Both the position numbers and the translations under genes were made by a program. Shown here one piece after another: positions 1-9,091 of a DNA stretch of 64,000 nucleotides (position 1 is its first letter; each line of letters begins with the position of its first letter). The stretch lies in assembly GCA_016169945.1 (NCBI GenBank), contig JADLSH010000395.1:3646501-3710500 (forward strand). The letters run 5' to 3'. Source of the stretch: Trachythela sp. YZ-2020 (lineage: Eukaryota; Cnidaria; Anthozoa; Malacalcyonacea; Clavulariidae). The notes beneath the pieces are model-generated. The model had not been told where the DNA came from and ran no database searches. It worked only from the letters and a program-made list of their open reading frames with translations.

Positions 1-440
1 TAGTTGTTGAAAACCTAGACAATATGAACTGATATGAGTTAATAATGCCCTCCCTCTAATCCTCCCTCTTTTTCTAGATGCAATCACCACAAAAACTAGC
101 AATGCAAGCAGATAATGTTCGTATGTATAGTGGTACAATAACCATACCGACACGAAGTGGAGATATTTCTCGCATTATGAGATACTACTATGCTGATGAT
201 TAGCGCCGATAGCTATGTTTCCGTTCAACATTCCGTGCACAGCCAGAAGTCTACACTACATAAAAAATCTGGGATTGCTTTTTTATCTATTATGTATTAT
301 ATATAATATCTTTTATATTTTGTACTTTTTAAATAATGTCCAACCATATCGCTAAGACTATCACACTACGTGAACTGCACGAAAAGTTCTCACAATTATA
401 TTGCTATCATTTCAGTCAACGAGTATTTTATATCGACACG
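1..440. other. No recognisable gene
   Basis: AT-rich sequence with only short, unconvincing open frames. Nothing in it resembles a known gene, RNA or transposon end. Confidence 0.5.
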
Positions 441-485
441 GTCCTGTGCGGACTAGTCCTGTATTGGTCCAGGTTCAAACACGAA

Positions 486-570
486 AAGTTAGCGTGGCCG
501 AGTGGTCTAAGGCGCTGGTTTTAGGTACCAGTCATTTTGATGGCGTGTGTTCGATTTTGTTTTATAATTA
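486..570 (+). pseudogene. Decayed tRNA-Leu(UAG)-like copy
   Basis: The 5' half matches a eukaryotic tRNA-Leu: a tggccgagtgg D-arm block, a TAAGGCG stretch and an anticodon stem ctggt/accag around a loop with anticodon TAG. The 3' half has lost a paired acceptor stem and the T arm reads gtgttcgat instead of gggttcgaatc. It belongs to a family of related tRNA-Leu copies at 744, 2666, 39020 and 39212. Probably non-functional or a SINE-like relic. Confidence 0.6.
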
Positions 571-585
571 TAATGGTCCAAGATC

Positions 586-618
586 CACTGACCTATACTA
601 TTTTAGTATAGGTCAGTG
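586..618. mobile_element. 33-bp perfect palindrome with 8-bp direct repeat
   Basis: Two 15-bp arms (586-600 and 604-618) are exact reverse complements around the loop TTT. The 8-mer CCAAGATC precedes (578-585) and follows (619-626) the palindrome. The related unit near 2755-2775 reads through without the palindrome, so this looks like an insertion with a target-site duplication. Confidence 0.55.
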
Positions 619-743
619 CCAAGATCCCAAGATTCACTAGATAATCCTGTAATTTTACCATGGTTGCATAAAGAGCCAGAATAACCCGCATTTAATTTAT
701 AGTAGATCACCCCCAGTGATCACTCCTACTTGAAACAGGAAAA

Positions 744-826
744 GGTAGTGTGGCCGAGTGTTCTAAGGCGCTGGTTTAAGGCACCAGTCATTTCGATGGT
801 GTGGGTTCGAACATACGACGTAGCCT
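744..826 (+). pseudogene. tRNA-Leu(AAG)-like copy with broken acceptor stem
   Basis: Begins ggtagtgtggccgag, has the anticodon stem ctggt/accag with anticodon AAG, a Leu-type variable arm and a gggttcga T-loop. The sequence after the T-loop does not pair with the 5' acceptor strand. It lies in a repeated tRNA-Leu unit that includes the flank 'ccaagatcccaagatt'. Probably a pseudogene. Confidence 0.55.
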
Positions 827-865
827 CTTTGTAAATATGAAAAATCCATGTACATGATTATCCCT

Positions 866-937
866 AGGTTCTGCCGAGACTTGAACTCGGATCCTTGGAT
901 TCAAAGTCCAAAGTGCTAACCATTACACCACAGAACC
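866..937 (-). tRNA. tRNA-Gln (UUG)
   Basis: Read on the minus strand this is a complete 72-nt cloverleaf. The acceptor ggttctg pairs with cagaacc, the D arm is tggtgtaatggttagca, the anticodon stem ttgga/tccaa holds the loop ctttgaa (anticodon TTG), and the T arm is ccgagttcaagtctcgg. The 3' discriminator base is T. All stems pair, unlike the neighbouring Leu-like copies, so this one is likely functional. Confidence 0.88.
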
Positions 938-1065
938 AGATCTTATTCTGTTGAATAGATACCTTTGTAATAAATTTTAACAGTTGCGTATCTCCCCAGA
1001 CGTCGTTCACAGACATTAAGGATTGATTTTTTGAAAATTCTTTGCAGAACCTTTGCAGCTTTAAT

Positions 1066-1163
1066 ATCAGGTTGGCCGAGCTGTCGAAGGCGACAGACTT
1101 AAGACGGATGTTACGCCTTCTGGTCCACAATTGTGTGCGTGGGTTCGAATCCAACACCTGACA
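1066..1163 (+). tRNA. tRNA-Leu (UAA)-like gene with a short intron
   Basis: The 5' strand atcaggt pairs with acctgac at the 3' end apart from the first base pair. The D region is tggccgagctgtcgaagg. The anticodon arm acaga/tctgg is opened by cttaag (anticodon TAA) plus roughly 13 extra bases, as in tRNAs with an intron after position 37. A long variable arm and gggttcgaatcc T arm follow. The 1-72 and one anticodon-stem mismatch leave room for a pseudogene. Confidence 0.6.
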
Positions 1164-1249
1164 ATGGTTATTTTCGCATGCTGTTTTCATGTTGCTTGTT
1201 TTATCCGAGTTGAAAAACCTATTCCAAACAAAAAACGTTTGCTATGATG

Positions 1250-1492
1250 CAGGAGCGGACTGACAGCTTTTTCGGGGCCTCGGTCAGGAATATAATCCGA
1301 GCCCATGTATGAGTTTATAAATGCACTCGAAAGGGGCCCATCGTTTTCCAAGAATCATAGCTTAGAAGCCAGGTTAATTTTCAGCAAAAGGACATAGTCT
1401 GAATCTGTCCTCTTTGCAGTAATTGCGGGCCCCCAAAGTTATCCGGGCCTCGGTCCCCGTCCGATTTTGCGCGACCGCTCAGTCCGCCCCTG
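1250..1492. mobile_element. hAT-like MITE, 243 bp
   Basis: The ends are inverted: caggagcggactgac at the left, and a right end whose reverse complement is caggggcggactg. The 8-bp flanks CTATGATG (1242-1249) and CTGTGATG (1493-1500) differ at one base, as expected of a hAT target duplication. There is no transposase frame inside, so it is non-autonomous. Confidence 0.8.
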
Positions 1493-1742
1493 CTGTGATG
1501 CGTTGATGGTGTGATGGTTAGTATTGCAGCCTTCCAAGCAGTAGAACTGGGTCAACTCTACGGTCTTTATGATGGAATGCTTGATGTGGAATTTCTGTCC
1601 CCTTTTTTCCATGAGAGGTAAAATGACACTCTTATTCAAATTGTCTTCCTCTAAAACCGAGCATAACTAGAGTATGAATATTCTTGGGAATGTTTTGCTT
1701 GGATATGAATAGCTTTCACTAATGGTAGCGTGACCGTGTGGG

Positions 1743-2286
1743 CAGGACCGTCGCTAAGGTGGGGGTGTGGGGGGGGTGACACCCCCCCTGAAAACTATTT
1801 GTCGGCAAATGAAAGATTTGTCGGCAAACGAAAAATATATATGGACAAATAAACGATCGATTAGTTAAAAGGGTTGTTTGTAAATGTTGTAAAAAATGTC
1901 GTCAAATGATGCTTATTGTCGCCAAATAAAGAAATTACCGAGACAATTTCGGTAAAAAATACTTATTACGACCGCCTGTCGCCCAGATTTTTTAAATCCA
2001 CAGACTGCGGAAGGGTAAATCGATTTTCATGTCTCCATGACTTCAAAACTATCATTATAAAGCTTACATATAGTAATAACCACACTGGCGTACCGCTGAC
2101 CAACCGATCACAAAATAATTTAATTCCTCGCAACCACATTAGAATAAACAAGGAGCCAGTCGAGCGTGTATCTTTTTTAATCTTTTTGTAAACTTGGAGT
2201 AACAACGCCCATTGACCACGACCTTTTCTCGGCAAATATGATACTCACACTCCCCCCCCTGCTTAAGTCGCCTAGCGACGGCCCTG
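1743..2286. mobile_element. hAT-like MITE, 544 bp, exact 8-bp TSD
   Basis: Left end caggaccgtcgcta and right end tagcgacggccctg form a terminal inverted repeat. The flanks CGTGTGGG (1735-1742 and 2287-2294) are identical 8-mers. The interior is AT-rich with repeated 'gtcggcaaa' motifs and no transposase, so it is a non-autonomous hAT-type element. Confidence 0.85.
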
Positions 2287-2298
2287 CGTGTGGGCTAA

Positions 2299-2469
2299 AG
2301 GCTGATTTCCACTCAGTGGAAAATGTCGCGCGATCGACTTTTTGCAATCGTTTTCTTTTGAATTATGAGCATTCGACTGGAACGGATCCGGTCGAGGGCA
2401 CATAATTCAAAAGAAAACGATCGTAAAAGGTCGATCGCGCGACATTTTGCACTGAGTGGAAATCAGCCT
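2299..2469. mobile_element. 171-bp foldback MITE (TAA TSD)
   Basis: Arms of about 70 bp are near-exact inverted copies starting aggctgatttccactcag and ending in its complement, with a loop around cgactggaacggatccgg. TAA flanks both ends (2296-2298, 2470-2472). A 3-bp T/A-rich duplication fits PIF/Harbinger-type MITEs. It has split a tRNA-Leu-like unit whose 3' half follows at 2471-2530. An inverted partial copy is at 38910-39020. Confidence 0.8.
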
Positions 2470-2470
2470 T

Positions 2471-2532
2471 AAGGCGCTGATTAAAGCACCAGTCATTTTG
2501 ATGGCGTTGGTTCGAATCCCACCGCTGCAACT
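2471..2532 (+). pseudogene. 3' part of tRNA-Leu-like copy cut by foldback MITE
   Basis: Contains taaggcgctga, the anticodon region and a good T arm (ggttcgaatccc) ending accgctgc, but lacks the 5' third, which the adjacent MITE displaces. The same arrangement appears inverted at 38850-38910. Confidence 0.6.
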
Positions 2533-2665
2533 TGAAAGTAACTGCAAAAATTCCAAGATATAAAAGATAATCCTGTAATTTTACCGTGGACATGAAGAAT
2601 TTTTAAAGGCCAGCAACCTCAACATTTTATCATGCTACAGATCACCCAAGGTTCAAACACGAAAA

Positions 2666-2743
2666 GATAGTGTGGCCGAGTCTAAGGCGCTGGTTTTAGG
2701 TACCAGTCTTTTCGATGGCGTGGGTTCGAATCCCATCACTAGC
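2666..2743 (+). pseudogene. tRNA-Leu(UAG)-like copy with shortened D loop
   Basis: gatagtg pairs with cactagc apart from one mismatch; anticodon TAG is held in ctggt/accag; the T arm gggttcgaatccc is good. The D loop lacks several bases (gagtctaagg), which argues against function. It is the best preserved of the Leu relics. Confidence 0.55.
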
Positions 2744-2837
2744 ACTTGTTCTAAAATGGGTTCCAAGATCCCAAGATTAACTAGATAATCCGGTAATTTT
2801 ACCATGGAAATGGAGAAACGTTGCATAAAGAGAAGCT

Positions 2838-3790
2838 TTGTCATAAATTACTGGTGATCCCTACCGGTCCTACAGGGCTTATTGCCCCATTCACAGGATC
2901 CCTTAAAATATACATCTACATTAATTACAACACATTTTCACTACAAGACTGGACAACAGACGACATGAGTGACATTTAACACAGACAGTTTTAAACGTTT
3001 GTGGGACATTAATGTCATATATAAGTTCAGTCATGGTGCGATAATAGTTATGACAAGTACGATTTAAATTGACCAATGGTAACGTTACCTTTGCGAATAT
3101 GTGTTGGTAAGCAATTAAAGGTTCTTGGAGTTCTGTTGAAAAAGCTATTTTGAAAAGTTAAAGTGTTTACTCTTGGAATGTTTATTGTAATATTGTTATT
3201 TGAATTACGCCTAGTGACACGATTGCTTGACTTTACACTAATGTTGGAATCATTTGACTTCATTGCTTTGAAAAAAACACACCAAATCCAAGTACTCATG
3301 CCAGTAGCACAAAGGAAGCAACCCTGAGACTGTGGTGACCAGACTTGCAATTGCGAGCTGTACGCGAAGTGACTTCGTACCAACGTCTTATATAGTGAAG
3401 CGCGTGGATCGTGCGTGTCGATGGATGATCTTCTTACAAACCCCAGCATTCTGTTGGCTTTCGCACTTACAGCAGAGATGTTTAACGTCATCTGTTGTTC
3501 TCATGGCACGATAACACTTGGTGTCATCAGCAAACAGTACTACAGACGATCCCCTGGTCTGTTGAGGTAGGTCATTCACGGGCATGATAAATCTGCACCC
3601 GTAGTCGTACTCGGATCGGTTACGTCTTGAGAACATGAACAAATCTCCGGACTCAAAGAGGTCAATCCAATCCGATGTACACCTATAAAATTCACCAAAA
3701 AGACCAGACTTTCTCGTCTTTTGGCCAAATTTGAGTGATTTATTTTAATGAGTTGATAATGAGATGCAAACATTTCCATTAAAAGCATTT
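2838..3790 (-). mobile_element. 5'-truncated non-LTR retrotransposon (copy A)
   Basis: Minus-strand frames encode the reverse-transcriptase catalytic box as LFADDTK (around 3500-3540) and a C-terminal region with LYKTLVRSHFAYSSQ (around 3350-3400) and TFQNSFFNRTPRTFNCLP (around 3110-3160), typical of Jockey/CR1-like ORF2 ends. The endonuclease and the 5' half of the RT are missing and the reading frame is broken. The same fragment is at 51613-52520. Confidence 0.75.
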
Positions 3791-3799
3791 CATAAAATC

Positions 3800-5184
3800 A
3801 AATAACAAAAAAATGAAATAGAAAATTTCTTGTGGATTGAGGAGCTTTACGGCCTTCAAGGCTTCAAGAAGAGCTTCTAAGGTTTAACCGCCATCCTGCT
3901 TCTGTGAAATGCCGAGGCTAGTAACGGCAGGTCTATGTCTCAAAGAAACCACTCAATATATATATTGGTCAAATATCTTGTCAAGTGACCGTATGGCTAG
4001 AACGGAAAGGGAAGTTTATAAGTTGACGTGTTACGGTGGCCTTCATGCAGCAAAGTGCATTGGTTAATATCAGTTACACGTCAAATAGATCTTACGGAAA
4101 GTCACGGCTAGTCATTTCTTATCCCAAAATTCCTTTCAGAATTGGCGAGATATTGAAAACATTTCTGGGCGAGACTCACCCTGCAGTCGGTGAAAGATAG
4201 CAGTGCATAGTTCTGCAGATTGTCAACTACTTTTCGTTCCGGGCGATATAGGTTTTATTGATTTATTCACTTGATGCGAACTTGATCGACTATCCATCGA
4301 TCGACGCCTAAATGTGCTAAAAAACCTTGGCCAAATCTTATTTGATGTGTATGAATTATATCATAACCGTGGTCCACAACAATTAACAACCAATATCAGC
4401 GTTTATACTTTCTTTAAGAATATTTCACCAAGCTATATGGTACTGTAGGTCCAATTTTTTCTCAACTTCATTTTCATCAGTTACAGATGAGTCTTGCGAT
4501 CTCCTTTCAGATTTAACCTAATTCTTTCGATATCTATCCCAACACTTATGTACGAGTCAAATCCAACCGCGATCAGGCCCCCCCCGGGCGACCCCCAGGG
4601 AATTTGACTTTTGAAAAAATAAATAGTCAAATGCTCGGCCGGACAGGCAGAAACCACAGTCAAATGCCCTGCTATAAGGGTACATGGTTCTGGAATTTTG
4701 TTGCAAGAACAGCTTTCCGAATTGTTTTTCCTTTATTCCAAACTTTGAACAACGGCATATTCAATATTTGTCGCTCAGAATGTGTTTAAAAAAGCAATTT
4801 TAAAAACTTCGAAGCGCTAGAGTGTACATACTTTATGGGAACAACCGCTGACCAATTTGTTGTATAATGGACAAATGCCCGACCGGGCGGATTAAACTTG
4901 CGTCAAATTCCCGGCTATACAGAGCTGATCTTGAGTCAAATGTCCGGGGGGGGGCTGATCGTGGTTGGATTTGACTCGTACATTACGTTTGCAACCGTCT
5001 TCTTAATTATGCGAATTGATAATTAATTAGCACTAATACAAGCATATATCTATTAGTATACTATGCTAATGTACAAATGTCCGGAAAACCATCTTCACTT
5101 GAAACCAACCGAAATAAACAAACTAAGATGCAATATAAATCGGATTGGTAGAAATCAATTAGACTGCAAGACAGTCGCAAACAC
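3800..5184. other. Non-coding upstream sequence of copy A
   Basis: Apart from the MITE at 4549-4982 no gene is visible. A segment beginning ttcaagaagagcttct at about 3860 recurs in diverged form at about 5326, suggesting an old internal tandem duplication of promoter-proximal DNA. Confidence 0.45.
4549..4982. mobile_element. 434-bp MITE with TTA TSD and known empty site
   Basis: Left end tgtacgagtcaaatccaacc is the inverse of the right end. TTA lies on both sides (4546-4548, 4983-4985). The duplicated copy near 53240 reads aacacttacgtttgcaac with one TTA and no insert, proving a clean insertion after the duplication, or excision from B. The interior has C- and G-runs and repeated gtcaaatgcc-type motifs, with no transposase. 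The 3-bp TSD suggests PIF/Harbinger. Confidence 0.88.
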
Positions 5185-5280
5185 CCTTTCGATAATTACG
5201 TGGGCGAATGGCCTTCGTCTTGATTCATGAGAGCGAGGCTCCCACGCCAAGGAAGTATTCGTGACGTAATTATCGAAAGG
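5185..5280. mobile_element. 96-bp short inverted-repeat element
   Basis: cctttcgataattacgt at the left is the exact inverse of the right end. It is present in both duplicated copies (second at about 53444-53540), so it predates the duplication. Small MITE or foldback remnant; no clear TSD. Confidence 0.55.
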
Positions 5281-5879
5281 ATGTATATATACAGTAAAGC
5301 TTCAAACGATATAGCTAAACGCCCTTCAAGAAGAGCTTCTTACGTTTAACCGTCATCCTGCTACTGTGAAATGTCTCGAGGCAACCACTTAATTAATCTA
5401 TTGTCCAAACTCTTTTCAAGTGATCCGAATTACTATAGAACTGAAGGGGAAGTTAAAAGTTTAAAAGCCTACAGAAAATGCAGAAAAAAAGCCCGCTACA
5501 TATATTTTAGAATGCTGCCTTGCTCGCTCACTCGCTTAAAGCGTGTTCACTGCGACAGCATTTTCCCATGCATACAAACCTGATACAACGGACTCGAGAA
5601 ATATATATCCCTTCAAGTACAAACATACTTATAAATATAAACGGTAAAAATATAAACGTTTTCATGATCCGCTTCCTGTTTTGAATGACATAATCAGTTA
5701 ATGAAAGTCAATGTAGTGATTAATGTTTGAGCAGGCACTGCAGTTCTCATAATTATAAGCAGATTTCTGTGGTTAATACAGCCAGTCTGAAGCAGTCTTA
5801 CTGCTCTTACAAGGGTAATTAAAAGCAGAAGAAGTATTTCAAGCCAGAAATCCATACGAGGGCCAAAGTAAGAAGCAAG
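5281..5879. other. 5' flank of copy-A inhibitor pseudogene
   Basis: No gene recognised. A short frame at 5371-5583 has no recognisable domain and is shortened in copy B (a deletion near 53710), so it is unlikely to be coding. This stretch should contain the promoter of the signal-peptide exon at 5880. Confidence 0.4.
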
Positions 5880-5925
5880 ATGAACACTTGTTTGATGGTT
5901 ATTTTGATAGTACAATATTTGTACG
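5880..5925 (+). CDS. Signal-peptide exon, copy A
   Basis: Starts ATG AAC ACT and encodes a short hydrophobic leader, MNTCLMVILIVQYLY, followed by a phase-1 GTGAGT donor at 5926. It is 46 nt long, like the first exons of copy B and of the intact gene. The next exon completes an Ala codon that would suit signal-peptidase cleavage. Confidence 0.75.
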
Positions 5926-6616
5926 GTGAGTTGTCGACCTTATACATGCTTGATATTCTATTAATATTTTAACATTTGATATATGTCTATTATATAAGGC
6001 CCAATTATATGGGCACTGCAACATGCAGCCCAGTTCTATTTAATTGGAACCGCACATCACTCCCCTGTCAAAGACTAGGGGTGAGGGGTTCATTTAACTG
6101 AAAATCAGTTCTTACTCCTCAAGAAGTCCATTTTAAAGAATATTTTAAATACTACGCTATAGCGGCGGGTACAAGTGTGCAATAGCCATGAATAAAATAT
6201 GGTTATTAATCGATCTCGCAATATACACATACACTGACTTACACTCAGTGTTTCTCCGATTGTTTCTAGTGTAGTGTACAGTATATTATTTCAGTTGCAA
6301 AGCCTGAATAATAATTAACCTCAATGTAGATTTTGCTTTAATTGAATAGCAAACTAGCCTTCTCATTACTGATGTCTCCAGACCTGATTTGCCGTGATTC
6401 TACCGCTACACGCCTACAATGTAAAATTAGGATTACGTCGAACTGGATTCTGTGGTTTGAAAATTCTTCGAGATTTACCAATGATAAAATCTCGTTCTGC
6501 TCTATTTCATATTAAACGACATTTATACGAAAAGTCAAGATTATTGATTTGTGTGTACCAGGATCATATATCATATTTCTCTCCTCTTAATTGGGGAGAA
6601 ACTTGGACCTGCACTA

Positions 6617-7401
6617 CAGGGTTTTTTTTAAGAAAAATTTAGAACTGCACATTTTGTCATACTGTCCCAACACGCCAGGGCCTTTTTTAAGAAATGGTTA
6701 GTGGGGGGGGCATCAACGAAAAGGGACCTAACAAGAATGTGGTATATTGAGGATGTGTGGATGTGGTTGGGGGTCTGGGGGTCCTCCCCAGAAAAATTTT
6801 GTATTTTTGAGTTTCTGTGGCTTTATTTCCTGCATTTTCAGAGACATTTTTTGAAATATCCCATCTAAACAGACTGAGCTTTTGGTGTAAAAGCAATGCT
6901 TTGTTATGAGAATATCATAACTTTCTTCTGACCTAACTTAAGAACTTTTGCTTATATTTTGGACAAAAGGGACCTTCACTGGGGGGATAGTTTACTGGGG
7001 CTAACATTGGGGCTGGGGGGGGGCTTTGGCCCCCCAGTATATTAATTAAAAAAGGCCCTGCGACATGTCATAGCATGAAATTCAACTCGCGCAAATGGCA
7101 CCATTTTTTTTTCTTATTAAACTTTCATTAACTGATTCTCATCCCTACAAATAGAAACGATGCTGAAAATTGTCAACAAAAATTATATTGTTGAGTTTGT
7201 TATGAGAAATTCTGGTACTGCTTTTGTTATTGAAGCTATATGTATTCCATTTATTCCTTCGATTACTTTAGTTTTCTACAATAAATATCCATATCCTGAA
7301 AGTTCGTATTTTTTTCAACTGCACAAAATATTTTTTAGAGTTGCACAAATTGATTTAGAACTGCACATTTTGTGTAGAACTGCACGTTAAAAAAAACCCT
7401 G
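6617..7401. mobile_element. hAT-like element, 785 bp (outer)
   Basis: Ends cagggttttttttaa and its inverse; 8-bp duplication CTGCACTA at 6609-6616 and 7402-7409. The subterminal motif 'tagaactgcac' recurs near both ends. It lies in intron 1 of the copy-A pseudogene and is absent from copy B. A second hAT-like element is nested inside. Confidence 0.85.
6676..7060. mobile_element. hAT-like MITE, 385 bp (inner, nested)
   Basis: Ends cagggccttttttaa and its inverse. The flanking 8-mers CAACACGC and CGACATGT agree at five positions and differ only by transitions, so they look like a decayed TSD. G-rich interior (gggaccttcactggggg). The right half of a related element is at 24820-24950. Confidence 0.72.
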
Positions 7402-7604
7402 CTGCACTATGATTGCATGGACCTGACAAGGCTGATATTAAAAAAAACTGACTCTCCAAAAGCCTACAATCGCGTTTTCTGATCAGGCCGGTCACTCAGG
7501 ATTCTCTTTGATAACTCAAATAACTAGATGAAGCTTCAGCTGGATTACATCTGATATTTACTAGCTTGTATAATAAAAGATAATAATGGATAGAATTTTT
7601 CCAG

Positions 7605-7796
7605 CAACAAGCAGTGCAACAATCCTTCGGCAACAATTGTGCGATATGAAGAAGGAAACTGGGCTGTGTCGAGCAAGTATTCCAATGTATTATTAGGACC
7701 GTGCTCAAGACAAATGTCTTCAGTTCATCTATGGTGGTTGTGGAGGAAACCAAAACAGGTTTAAAACTATTGAAGACTGCAAAAACACGTGTAAAG
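7605..7796 (+). pseudogene. Kunitz exon with in-frame stop (copy A)
   Basis: 192-nt phase 1-1 exon after an AG at 7603-7604, ending before GTAAAG. It codes a Kunitz domain with the usual six-Cys spacing, reactive site GLCRAS (P1 Arg) and [13 protein letters not shown] core. A TAG at 7694-7696 replaces a Tyr codon in the YYY-D stretch; copy B has TAC there. The rest is unbroken, so the loss is recent. Confidence 0.85.
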
Positions 7797-7944
7797 GTAA
7801 AGTTTTTGTTTTCATGTACAACAATATTTGGACTAGTTGGATTTTATGATGGCTAGTTTGGAATGCCGGTTATTGCCTAGACTCGGTCCAGTTATTGCCG
7901 TGCTAACTCAAATATTTTGTAAATTTGTATTAGAAGAAAAATAT

Positions 7945-8081
7945 AGCTTGCACTCTCATATAAACCAGCTTGCACTCTCATATAAACCAGCTTGCACTCT
8001 CATAAACCAGCTTGCACTCTCATAAACCAGCTTGCATTCTCATAAACCAACTTGCACTCTCATAAACCAGCTTGCACTCTC
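7945..8081. repeat. 20-bp minisatellite, about 7 units (copy A)
   Basis: Units of the form aaaccagcttgcactctcat, with two 22-bp variants and C/T changes. The unit corresponds to the first codons of the Kazal-1 exon (K-P-A-C-T-L). Because 20 is not a multiple of 3 the expansion shifts the frame. The copy-B array (58535-58706) has about 9 units. Confidence 0.85.
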
Positions 8082-8139
8082 AAAGCCAGTGTGTGGATCA
8101 GATGGGAACACATGTGCTGGTGACTGTGTGCTGGAATAT
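8082..8139 (+). pseudogene. Kazal exon, left part, cut by transposon
   Basis: Encodes KPVCGSDGNTCAGDCVLEY, the central Kazal block with the VCGSDG motif. It ends at the 9-bp duplicated target CTGGAATAT. The remainder of the exon lies on the far side of the foldback element at 10921-10970. Confidence 0.8.
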
Positions 8140-8156
8140 GAGTTTGACTAATAGTC

Positions 8157-8270
8157 GAGGGTCGAGGGTCGAGGGTAATAGGTCGAGGGCGAGGGTAATA
8201 GGTCGAGGGCGAGGGTATAATAGGTCGAGGGCGAGGGTAGAATGTCGAGGGTCGAAAAATGCATGCCGCG
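8157..8270. repeat. Subterminal tandem repeats, left arm
   Basis: Short repeats of gtcgaggg and gtcgagggcgagggtaatag. The inverse array, with more units (ccctcgccctcgacctatta), is at 10735-10895 in the right arm. Such arrays are characteristic of foldback-type elements. Confidence 0.8.
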
Positions 8271-8902
8271 GGTCGAAAATAGAAAAATATGGCGAGAGAA
8301 GTTCAAGAAATTGAAGAAATCTCTCTATCTTTCTTATGAAAGAGGGGGCAAAATTTCTATATCTTTCTTTAGTACATATACGTATAACAATACTGATGCG
8401 AGATTTTCGCGCAGTTTCATTTTGGACACTGGACACTGGACATGGACAATGCGAAATAAATATTATACATGCATGTCCTATAGAATAATTTCTAATTAGA
8501 TTCCTAACTATCAATATTTTGTGTCACCGTGGCAAACATTCACACACGGATTATTTTCGCGCATGTTACGGCAGTAAACGTTTTTCGCACGGTCTGCGTG
8601 AATTCTAATACTGCGCGAATAATACAAGTAACTATATTTTAGCTAATTTATCTATCTGCATTCTATAGAGGGCTGGGTAATACCACAAAATCGCAGGAAA
8701 ATGATATACCCGTAACACTGAAGTGTCGCGCCGGATGTCGGGATTTGCATATTTAGTCCTGGATTAAAACTTGCGAAAATTTTTAATTCGAGCCCCTTAC
8801 TTGCGATCGATTTCTGGTTGACGCAGTATACATTGAGTACGCACAAAGTTTCTTTAAAAATATTCAGTTGCCGCATCCTTGTAGTTATTAAAACTAGCAA
8901 AA

Positions 8903-9091
8903 ATGGAAGTACTTCAAAGCAGAATAAAAGAGGCTGGTCTTAGAATTTCGTATGATCCTCCCGGCGATGGGCTATGTTTTTATTCGGCTGCTTGTTTTCA
9001 GTTGGGGTTGTCGCCTATGACCGTGCAGAATATGGTGTTCGAGTACTTGGAAAGTAATCGTTATGATGTAAGTGTAAGTGGATTTCATTAG
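8903..9091 (+). CDS. OTU-like cysteine protease N-terminal exon in transposon
   Basis: ATG in a good context (aaaaatgg) opens a frame with PPGDGLCFYSAACFQLG at residues about 19-35. GDG-x-C-[FL]-[FY] is the signature of OTU-family deubiquitinating cysteine proteases, with the catalytic Asp and Cys present. A GTAAGT donor follows Tyr-Asp at 9069, so the coding exon is probably 8903-9068 and the rest of the frame is read-through to a stop. The downstream exons with the catalytic His are not found in the element. It lies in the unique centre of the foldback transposon. Function is inferred from the motif only. Confidence 0.6.
   Translation: MEVLQSRIKEAGLRISYDPPGDGLCFYSAACFQLGLSPMTVQNMVFEYLESNRYDVSVSGFH

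Noticed and set aside
864..1190. 108-codon minus-strand frame
   Set aside because: It runs through the tRNA-Gln and tRNA-Leu-like genes and has no domain.
5371..5583. Small basic protein MSRGNHLINLLSKLF...
   Set aside because: The frame is disrupted by a deletion in the duplicated copy near 53710 and has no domain or signal.
7945..8081. CRISPR-like array
   Set aside because: Twenty-base units are contiguous without spacers and derive from the adjacent Kazal exon, in a eukaryotic genome.
8098..8514. 138-codon minus-strand frame (and partner at 10593-10931)
   Set aside because: It reads through the tandem repeats of the transposon arms; the peptide is a Leu/Pro/Asp repeat produced by the ccctcgac units.
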